NCBI RefSeq assembly: GCF_001422375.1
Contig: NZ_LMMU01000007.1
Coordinates: forward strand, 784,184-848,183
Reading direction: 5' to 3'
Length of the DNA: 64,000 nucleotides
Source of the DNA: Methylobacterium sp. Leaf99
Lineage (GTDB): Bacteria; Pseudomonadota; Alphaproteobacteria; Rhizobiales; Beijerinckiaceae
Made by a program: the position numbers and the translations under genes. Below are positions 57,610 to 64,000 of this stretch, piece by piece. The notes under the pieces are model-generated. The model was not told the origin of the DNA, searched no databases, and saw only the letters and a program-made list of their open reading frames with translations. How positions within the stretch are numbered: the stretch's first letter is position 1; every line of letters starts with the position of its first letter.

Positions 57610-58890
57610 ATGACCGACCGCCTGCCCGGCTTCAACACCCTGGCGATCCACGCCGGCGCCGCCCCCGACAAGTCCACGGGCGCGCGGGCGACCCCGATCT
57701 ACCAGACGGCGTCGTTCGTGTTCGACGACGTCGACCACGCCGCGTCGCTGTTCGGCCTCCAGGCCTTCGGCAACATCTACTCGCGCATCACCAACCCGAC
57801 CAACGCCGTGCTGGAGGAGCGCATCGCCGCCCTCGAAGGCGGCACGGCGGCGGTGGCCGTCGCCTCGGGCCACGCCGCCGAGTTCCTGACCATGAACGCC
57901 CTGATGCAGCCGGGCGACGAATTCATCGCGGCCGACAAGCTCTACGGCGGCTCCATCAACCAGTTCAACCACGCCTACAGGAACTTCGGCTGGAACGTGG
58001 TCTGGGCCAAGACCGACGACCCGTCGTCGTTCGAGCGCGCCATCACGCCCCGCACCAAGGCGATCTTCTGCGAGTCCATCGCCAATCCGGGCGGCGTCAT
58101 CACCGACATCGCGGCGCTGTCGGCCATCGCCAAGCGCCACAACATTCCCCTCGTCGTCGACAACACCATGGCGACGCCGTACCTCATCCGCCCGTTCGAG
58201 CACGGCGCCGACATCGTGGTGCATTCGGCGACGAAGTTCTTAGGGGGCCACGGCAACTCCATCGGCGGCCTCGTGGTCGATGGCGGCACCTTCAACTGGG
58301 CCGGCGACAACCGCTATCCGGCCCTGTCGCAGCCCCGGCCGGAATATGCCGGGATGGTGCTGTCCGAAAACTTCGGCAACTTCGCTTTCGCCATCGCCAT
58401 CCGGGTGCTCGGCCTGCGCGACCTCGGGCCGGCCCTCGCGCCGTTCAACGCCTTCCTCATCCTCAACGGCATCGAGACCCTGCCGCTCCGGATGCAGCGC
58501 CACTGCGACAACGCGCTCGCCATCGCCACCCACCTTTCGGGCCATGCCGCCGTGGACTGGGTCAGCTATCCAGGCCTGGAGAGCGACCCCTACCACGCCC
58601 TCGCCCGGCGCTACGCGCCGCTGGGCTCCGGCGCCGTCTTCACCGTCGGCCTCAAGGGCGGCTACGCGGCCGGCGTGAAACTGGTGTCGAACCTGCAGCT
58701 GTTCTCGCATCTCGCCAATATCGGCGACACCCGCTCCCTGGTGATCCACCCGGCCTCCACCACCCACCGCCAGCTCACCGATCCCCAAAAGATTTCGGCC
58801 GGGGCCGGGCCGGAGGTGGTGCGCCTGTCCATCGGCCTCGAGGACCCGGCCGACCTCATCGAGGACCTCGACGCGGCGCTGTCGGCGTGA
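57610..58890 (+). CDS. O-acetylhomoserine aminocarboxypropyltransferase (MetY-type), paralogue 1
   Basis: 426 aa PLP enzyme of the Cys/Met metabolism family; uses O-acetylhomoserine and sulfide (or methanethiol) to make homocysteine or methionine. Start [20 protein letters not shown] with GGAGG upstream. [20 protein letters not shown] contacts PLP, and Lys209 in [16 protein letters not shown] forms the Schiff base; [20 protein letters not shown] follows. The long form is typical of MetY rather than MetB/MetC. Confidence 0.92.
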   Translation: MTDRLPGFNTLAIHAGAAPDKSTGARATPIYQTASFVFDDVDHAASLFGLQAFGNIYSRITNPTNAVLEERIAALEGGTAAVAVASGHAAEFLTMNALMQPGDEFIAADKLYGGSINQFNHAYRNFGWNVVWAKTDDPSSFERAITPRTKAIFCESIANPGGVITDIAALSAIAKRHNIPLVVDNTMATPYLIRPFEHGADIVVHSATKFLGGHGNSIGGLVVDGGTFNWAGDNRYPALSQPRPEYAGMVLSENFGNFAFAIAIRVLGLRDLGPALAPFNAFLILNGIETLPLRMQRHCDNALAIATHLSGHAAVDWVSYPGLESDPYHALARRYAPLGSGAVFTVGLKGGYAAGVKLVSNLQLFSHLANIGDTRSLVIHPASTTHRQLTDPQKISAGAGPEVVRLSIGLEDPADLIEDLDAALSA

Positions 58891-58904
58891 CCGGCGCATC
58901 GGTA

Positions 58905-58976
58905 CGGCGCGCCGGCGCGCGCCGGGGCGTGGACCGGACCGGGCCTCGGCGCACGAGGCCGTGCGCCGGCGCGCCG
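58905..58976. repeat. 14-bp inverted repeat enclosing a second hairpin
   Basis: CGGCGCGCCGGCGC at 58905-58918 pairs perfectly with 58963-58976. Inside lies GGCCTCG-GCGCA-CGAGGCC (58942-58960). No U-run follows. It may end or stabilise the transcript of the upstream gene. Confidence 0.7.
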
Positions 58977-59086
58977 CGTCATACCCGCGCCGGTGAAACG
59001 AAGGCGGTCCGGGCCCCGTTGTTGACGGCATGGGTGGCGGGGAATAGGCCCCGACCATCCCGTTGCGCGAGATCGTCCGGCCGCCG

Positions 59087-59482
59087 ATGACGCACTCCCA
59101 AGACCTCTCCCGAGACCTCTCCGTCGTGCTCCTCGTCGAAGACGACGGCCTGCTCCTGATGGAAGCGGCCGACACCCTGGCGGATGCGGGCTTCACCGTG
59201 GTGGAGGCGAGCCACGCCGACAAGGCCTTGACGGTGTTGGAGAATCGCGACGATGTCGGCGTGCTGATGACCGACGTCGACATGCCGCGCGGCTCCATGG
59301 ACGGCTTCGCCCTCGCCCGGCTCGTCGCCCATCGCTGGCCGGCGATCCCCGTCCTCGTCGTCTCCGGCATGGGGACCCCCGGCCCCCACGACATGCCCGA
59401 CGGGGCTCGGTTCATCCCGAAGCCCTACGAACCCTCGACCCTCGTGCGGACCCTGCGCGCCTTCGTGCACCGGGCCGCCTAA
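59087..59482 (+). CDS. Single-domain response regulator
   Basis: 131 aa from MTHSQDLSRDLSVVLLVEDD. Acidic pocket ED at 18-20, phosphoacceptor Asp63 in LMTDVDMPRGSMDG, switch Thr/Ser in VLVVSGMG and Lys in FIPKPYEPS. No output domain, like CheY or DivK-type regulators. A TTG at 59063 gives eight more residues and is less likely. It sits between two sulfhydrylase genes; no kinase is adjacent. Confidence 0.87.
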   Translation: MTHSQDLSRDLSVVLLVEDDGLLLMEAADTLADAGFTVVEASHADKALTVLENRDDVGVLMTDVDMPRGSMDGFALARLVAHRWPAIPVLVVSGMGTPGPHDMPDGARFIPKPYEPSTLVRTLRAFVHRAA

Positions 59483-59511
59483 CTCCCTGTCAGACTTCGA
59501 GAAAAGGCCCC

Positions 59512-60807
59512 ATGGCCACCGAGACCAGACCCCAGCGCTTCGCCACCGCCGCCATCCATGCCGGCGCGGCCCCCGACCCCGCCACCGGCGCCCGGGTCCA
59601 GCCGATCTACTTCACCAACGGCTTCGTGTTCGAGTCGACGGAGCAGGCGGCGGACATCTTCGCCATGCGCCGCACGGGCTTCTCGTACTCGCGCGGCTCG
59701 AACCCCACGGTCGCCGCCCTGGAGCGCCGCGTCGCCGCCCTGGAGGGGGCCACCTCCGCCGTGGCGGTCTCGTCCGGCCAGTCCGCCCTGCTGCTGATCC
59801 TGATGACCCTGATGCGCAGCGGGGACGCCTACGTTGTCTCGCCGCGCCTGTTCGGCGGCTCCCTCGGCCTCATCAACCGCCTCGACGGGCGCTACGACCT
59901 GAAGGCCCTCTACGCCAAGGGTCTCGACCCGGCGGATTTCGAGGCGGCGATCACGCCCGAGACGAAGGCCATCGTCTGCGAATCCATCGTCAATCCGTGC
60001 GCCACCGTCATGGATCTGGCGGGCATCGCCGCGGTGGCGCGGCGCCACAAGCTGCCGCTCATCGTCGACAACACCCTGGCCTCCCCGGCCCTGATCCGGC
60101 CCATCGAGCACGGCGCCGACATCGTCATGCACTCGACCTCGAAGTTCCTCGGCGGCTCCGGCCAGACCATCGGCGGCGTGATCTGCGACGCCGGCACCTT
60201 CGACTGGGCGGCGGCGCCCGACCGCTACAACCTCATCGCCGAGCCGTGGGAAGACTACGACGGCCTCGTCATCACCGAGCGCTTCCCCGATTTCAGCTTC
60301 GCCGTGGCCTGTCGCCTGTTCGGCCTGCGCGAGCTCGGGCCCGGCCTGTCGCCGATGAACGCCTTCCTCACCCTCACGGGCATCGAGACCCTGCCCCTGC
60401 GCATGGCGCGCCACTGCGCCAACGCCCGGACGGTGGCGGGCTTCCTCAAGGATCACCCGGCCGTGGCGTGGGTGAGCTATCCCGCCCTGCCCGGCCAGCC
60501 GGGGGAGGCCCTCGCGGCGCGGTACGTGCCGGACGGACCGGGCTCGATCTTCACCTTCGCCCTGAAGGGCGGCGAGCCGGCGGCGATCCGGTTCATCATG
60601 GGTCTCAAGCTCGTCTCGCACCTCGTCAACATCGGCGAGATCAAGTCCCTGGCGATCCACCCGGCGACGACGACGCACCGTCAGCTGCTGCCGCACGAGA
60701 AGCAGGCCGCCATGGTGGGACCCGAGACCGTGCGCCTCTCCATCGGCCTGGAGAACGCCGAGGACCTCATCGCCGACATCGAGCAGGCCCTGGCGCAGGC
60801 GGGCTGA
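59512..60807 (+). CDS. O-acetylhomoserine sulfhydrylase-like PLP enzyme, paralogue 2
   Basis: 431 aa from MATETRPQRFATAAIHAGAA. The same fold and order as paralogue 1: YSRGSNPTVAALERRVAALE, Lys211 in HSTSKFLGGSGQTIGG and TTTHRQLLPHEKQAAMVGPE. Differences in the substrate loop (NPCATVMD instead of NPGGVITD; an added DRYNLIAEP segment) suggest different specificity, e.g. for another thiol or acyl-homoserine. It starts 29 bp after the response regulator. Confidence 0.88.
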   Translation: MATETRPQRFATAAIHAGAAPDPATGARVQPIYFTNGFVFESTEQAADIFAMRRTGFSYSRGSNPTVAALERRVAALEGATSAVAVSSGQSALLLILMTLMRSGDAYVVSPRLFGGSLGLINRLDGRYDLKALYAKGLDPADFEAAITPETKAIVCESIVNPCATVMDLAGIAAVARRHKLPLIVDNTLASPALIRPIEHGADIVMHSTSKFLGGSGQTIGGVICDAGTFDWAAAPDRYNLIAEPWEDYDGLVITERFPDFSFAVACRLFGLRELGPGLSPMNAFLTLTGIETLPLRMARHCANARTVAGFLKDHPAVAWVSYPALPGQPGEALAARYVPDGPGSIFTFALKGGEPAAIRFIMGLKLVSHLVNIGEIKSLAIHPATTTHRQLLPHEKQAAMVGPETVRLSIGLENAEDLIADIEQALAQAG

Positions 60808-60843
60808 ACCGCCTTTCGAGCGGTACGCCAGCACCGTCCGGCG

Positions 60844-63159
60844 TCAGGCGCGAACCGGGACATCTCCGGTGTTCGGGGTCAGGAAACCCGGCACCCGCTC
60901 GGCCGGCATCGGCCTGCCGTAGAGGTAGCCCTGGACGTAGCCGCAGCCCTCCGCCAGGAGGACCCGCGCCTGCGCTTCGGTCTCGACGCCCTCCGCCGTG
61001 ACGTCGAGGCCGAGGCTGCGTCCGAGTTGGAGGACGGCGGTGACGATGGCGGCGTCGTCCGAGTCGCGCTCGAGGTCCTGGACGAAACTGCGATCGATCT
61101 TGATCTCATCCACCGGAAAACGCTTCAGGTGCGTGAGAGAGGCGTACCCCGTCCCGAAATCGTCCAGGGCCACGCGGATACCGGCGGCGTGCAGGGCGTC
61201 GAGGACGGGCCCGACCCGATCGCCGTTCCCGCCCAGGAGCACCGTCTCGGTGATTTCGACGCCGATCCGGTCGCGGGCGAGGCCAACCGCGGCGATATCC
61301 GCCAGGAGCGCCTCGGCGAGGTCGCCTTCGCCGAACTGCGCCGAGGACAGGTTGAGGAACACCCGCCCCGGATCGTGGCCGCCATCGATCCAGCGGGTGA
61401 CGTCGGAGACGATCTGTCGGCGCAGGACCCGACCGACCCCGATTCCGATCTCCGGATCGTCGAACACCGCGGCGAAGGCGGCGGGTGCGAGCAAACCGCG
61501 GGCCGGATGCCGCCAGCGCGCCAGGGCCTCGAAACCGACCACACCGCCCGTCGCGAGATCGACCTTGGGCTGATAGAACGGGACCAATCCACCCTCTTCG
61601 AGGGCCACGCGCATCTCACGGATGAGGGTCACGCGATCTTCGATGATCGCGCGAAGACTCGGCACGAAGCGCATGGCGCGATTCCGCCCCGCCCCCTTCG
61701 CCGCGTAGAGGGCGAGATCCGCGTCGGTGAACAGGTCGGTCGAACTCTTCGCGTCGGCGGGATAGACGGCGATGCCGAGACTGGCACGCGGGGCGACGAT
61801 GCGGCCGCCGATGGCGGTGGGTGGTCGAAGGGCGTCCAGGATCACGTCGCTCAAGGCGTCGAGGTCGCGAGGCCCTGCTTCGCCGACAGGTCCGCACGGT
61901 GCGATGACGACGAACTCGTCGCCGCCCAGGCGTGCCACGAGGTCGCTCGGTTGCGTCACGTCGTTCAGCCGCCGGGCGACTTCCTTGAGCAGGGTGTCGC
62001 CGGCATCGTGGCCGAGGGTGTCGTTGACCTCCTTGAAGGCGTCGAGATCGATGAGGATCAATCCGACCTCGCCACCCACGACCCGGGCGTGCGCCAGGGC
62101 GTTGTCGAGGGTCGCCTGGAACAGGGCGCGATTGGGCAGTCCGGTGAGAACGTCGTGGTTGGCCGCGATCCGGATGCGCTCCTCCACCGCCTTGCGGCTG
62201 GTGATGTCGACGAGGCTTGAGACGATGTACGGTACCCCGTCGGCCTGGACCGTCTCCATCGACAGGAGGATGTCGCGCCGGGCTCCGGCGAGGGTCGTGA
62301 TGCTCGACTCCTGGTCGCGGGTCGATCCGTGGGCGTCGAGAAGCGCCTGGAGGCGGCGTCGCTCGCTCGAATCGACCACATCGCGCGTGGTGTAGCGGAC
62401 GATGCTCGCCCGGTCCGGAATTCCGAAGAACGCCAGGCCGGCGTCGTTCACGTTCACGAACCGGCCGTCCGACTGGCATGAGACCACGATCGGCACGGGC
62501 ACGGCCCGGAACATCGTCTCGAACAGCCGGCGGCTGTCGGCGAGCTCGTCATTGGCACGCTGCGCCGCCCGGACCGCCGTCCACTCCAGCCGCCGCAGGC
62601 GGTTCCAGCGAACGACGAAGAGGAGGATCGGCACGTTCGACATGGCGGTCGCCATCACGATGCCCAGGGCCGTGGGGGGAACCGGCGCCGGGAGCAGGTA
62701 CCCGCAGAGCAGCACCACGGTGCAGAAGTTGCCGGAGATCAAGGTCCAGCGGAAACTCGTCGGCACCACGAGCATGTAGACCGCGGGGAGCATCAGCAGG
62801 ACGAACAGCGCGATGTCCGACCGCGTCGAGCACAGATACCCCACCGCAACGGCACTGACGAACTGCCATCCGATCATCACCCGTTGCAGGGCGGGAAACC
62901 CGTCGACGGTCCGCACGGCCCGGTAGGCCACGTAGGACACCACGATGACGGTGAGCCGTGCGGTGATGGCCGGGAGGAAATGCGCCTGTCCGTAAAAGCG
63001 CGCGTCGCTCAACAGGAACAGGCCGTTGAGGACGACGGCGAACAGGAAGATGAGGCGGGTGTGCCGGATCGTTTCCGGCAGCCGCTCGGCCTGGAAAGCG
63101 GCTTCGCGCTCGGGGACGGCGAACTCGCCGCCGATGGGGTGGAGACGGTTGCTCGGCAT
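60844..63159 (-). CDS. Membrane PAS-GGDEF-EAL protein
   Basis: 771 aa. Six membrane helices within about residues 32-190, a PAS domain (about 205-320), a GGDEF domain with RLGGDEFVVIA near residue 411 and a C-terminal EAL domain with GFEALARWRHP near 543, ALDDFGTGYASL and EIKIDRSFVQDL. Both catalytic motifs look intact. The inhibitory RxxD is QPSD, so product inhibition is probably lost. It may make or break c-di-GMP depending on the membrane-sensed signal. Confidence 0.93.
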   Translation of the reverse strand: MPSNRLHPIGGEFAVPEREAAFQAERLPETIRHTRLIFLFAVVLNGLFLLSDARFYGQAHFLPAITARLTVIVVSYVAYRAVRTVDGFPALQRVMIGWQFVSAVAVGYLCSTRSDIALFVLLMLPAVYMLVVPTSFRWTLISGNFCTVVLLCGYLLPAPVPPTALGIVMATAMSNVPILLFVVRWNRLRRLEWTAVRAAQRANDELADSRRLFETMFRAVPVPIVVSCQSDGRFVNVNDAGLAFFGIPDRASIVRYTTRDVVDSSERRRLQALLDAHGSTRDQESSITTLAGARRDILLSMETVQADGVPYIVSSLVDITSRKAVEERIRIAANHDVLTGLPNRALFQATLDNALAHARVVGGEVGLILIDLDAFKEVNDTLGHDAGDTLLKEVARRLNDVTQPSDLVARLGGDEFVVIAPCGPVGEAGPRDLDALSDVILDALRPPTAIGGRIVAPRASLGIAVYPADAKSSTDLFTDADLALYAAKGAGRNRAMRFVPSLRAIIEDRVTLIREMRVALEEGGLVPFYQPKVDLATGGVVGFEALARWRHPARGLLAPAAFAAVFDDPEIGIGVGRVLRRQIVSDVTRWIDGGHDPGRVFLNLSSAQFGEGDLAEALLADIAAVGLARDRIGVEITETVLLGGNGDRVGPVLDALHAAGIRVALDDFGTGYASLTHLKRFPVDEIKIDRSFVQDLERDSDDAAIVTAVLQLGRSLGLDVTAEGVETEAQARVLLAEGCGYVQGYLYGRPMPAERVPGFLTPNTGDVPVRA

Positions 63160-63278
63160 GGCACTCCGCCCTTTGCACGAGAAAGCTGGCGCAGAGCTTA
63201 AGGGGCCGCACGAAAAACCTGTCGCCGTCGGTCATCGCCCCGAGCACGAGGGCACCACGGGAGTTTCACGGGAGGCCG

Positions 63279-64000
63279 TCACGAGGTGCTGCGATCACCC
63301 CGCGGGGGCCGCCGGAGGGCGCGCAGGGCGCCGCGCAGGGTGCGCACGTCCTGTTCCGTCATCGCCATGCGGTGGAGCATGTCGCGCATGTTGCGGGCGA
63401 TGATATCGCGCTTCTCCGGCGGGTAGAATCCGGCCGTCGCCAGGCTGTCCTCGAGGGCTCCGACGAGGGAGGCCATGGCCTCGCGGGTCGCGGGCGGCGC
63501 CAGCATCTCGCCCGAGAAAGGCAGGCGCGCGAGTCCCGCCGCCCGGCGCCACTCGTATCCGACGAGGAGAACCCCCTGGGCGAGATTGAGGGAGGGGAAC
63601 TCCTCCGTCACCGGAAAGGTCACGATGGCGTCGGCGAGCGACACCTCTTCGTTGCTCAGGCCAGCCCGCTCGCGCCCGAACAGGATGCCGACCCTCTGAC
63701 CGTCCCGGACGACGACATCGCGCATGGCGTCGTCGGGACCCATCACGCGCTTCATCTGCCCGCGCTCGCGCGCCGTCGTCGCAAGGACGTAGTGAAGGTC
63801 GGCGATCGCCTCCGCGACCGTGGCGAACACCGTCGCGTTGTCGAGCACATGGGTCGCGCCCGAGGCCGCCTCGCGCACGCCCTTCTTCGGCCAGCCGTTC
63901 TTCGGGGCCACGAGGCGGAGTTGGGACAGACCGAAATTGGCCATGGCGCGCGCGACCATGCCGATATTCTCGGCCAGCTGCGGCTCGACGAGGACGACGA
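63279..64000 (-). CDS. TrmH/TrmJ-family RNA 2'-O-methyltransferase, 5' end outside window
   Basis: Frame is open to the window edge (VVLVEPQLAENIGMVARAMA), so the ATG at 63959 is internal. SPOUT motifs: NIGMVARAMANFGLSQLRLV, GILFGRERAGLSNEEVSLAD and FPVTEEFPSLNLAQGVLLV (motif 3), then a C-terminal helical extension as in TrmJ. It probably methylates position 32 of tRNA; confirmation needs the missing N-terminus. Confidence 0.9.
   Translation of the reverse strand, partial: VVLVEPQLAENIGMVARAMANFGLSQLRLVAPKNGWPKKGVREAASGATHVLDNATVFATVAEAIADLHYVLATTARERGQMKRVMGPDDAMRDVVVRDGQRVGILFGRERAGLSNEEVSLADAIVTFPVTEEFPSLNLAQGVLLVGYEWRRAAGLARLPFSGEMLAPPATREAMASLVGALEDSLATAGFYPPEKRDIIARNMRDMLHRMAMTEQDVRTLRGALRALRRPPRGDRSTS

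Overview
The window is high-GC chromosomal DNA from an alphaproteobacterium, most likely Hyphomicrobiales and plausibly Methylobacteriaceae. The evidence is gene order and gene families: ffh-aroQ-rpsP-rimM, rplM-rpsI, rplY-pth-ychF-maoC, lgt-midA, a Tad pilus locus, a serC leader RNA and rhizobia-like intergenic mosaic repeats. No methylotrophy marker lies in the window, so the family is inference. Both ends cut genes: a chemoreceptor on the left and a TrmH/TrmJ-type RNA methyltransferase on the right.

Layout. 1-14.9 kb: chemoreceptor, serA and serC (with a leader RNA), trmD, a secreted methyltransferase-like protein, a DUF4239 membrane protein, a GGDEF protein with a degenerate receiver, then rimM-rpsP-aroQ-ffh, a small YHS/TRASH-like protein, a pair of tiny membrane proteins, midA and lgt. 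15.3-21.2 kb: a tight DoxX/cupin/SMP-30/VOC operon facing a GMC oxidoreductase, then mtnA. 21.2-22.9 kb: an AT-rich island with an AAA-type ATPase gene broken by one TGA codon inside Walker A. 22.9-28 kb: maoC, ychF, two tandem RHH/PIN toxin-antitoxin modules, pth and rplY. 28-38.1 kb: Tad/Flp pilus genes (divergent pilus N-domain protein, flp, cpaA, cpaB, cpaC, cpaD, cpaE, cpaF, tadB, tadC). 38.4-46.2 kb: a complete four-carbon acid sugar (threonate/erythronate) catabolic locus with its LacI-type regulator and a perfect palindromic operator candidate. 46.7-53.8 kb: SRPBCC-like protein, TerC-family protein, hybrid histidine kinase, rpsI/rplM, a thioesterase and a CoA-binding protein. 53.8-55.3 kb: a second AT-rich island with a ParA-like ATPase and an unknown 181-aa partner. 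55.3-64 kb: MHS-type transporter, DUF3140, two adjacent OAH-sulfhydrylase paralogues separated by a single-domain response regulator, a membrane GGDEF-EAL protein and the truncated RNA methyltransferase.

How genes work together. The sugar-acid locus encodes uptake (MFS), oxidation (LtnD, DenD), isomerisation (OtnI), phosphorylation (OtnK) and decarboxylation (OtnC), giving dihydroxyacetone phosphate by the published tetronate pathway. The Tad genes supply pilin, peptidase, secretin, ATPase and platform, but no TadD/E/F is seen. Three genes concern cyclic-di-GMP or two-component signalling. Several intergenic gaps are filled by dispersed palindromic repeats, including two 209-bp copies and one nested mosaic.

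Candidates for undescribed biology are the ParA plus 181-aa pair, the ATPase interrupted in its P-loop, the 83-aa/30-aa overlapping membrane-protein pair and the tandem toxin-antitoxin cassettes sharing an iteron-like operator. Functions for these are not established by the sequence alone.
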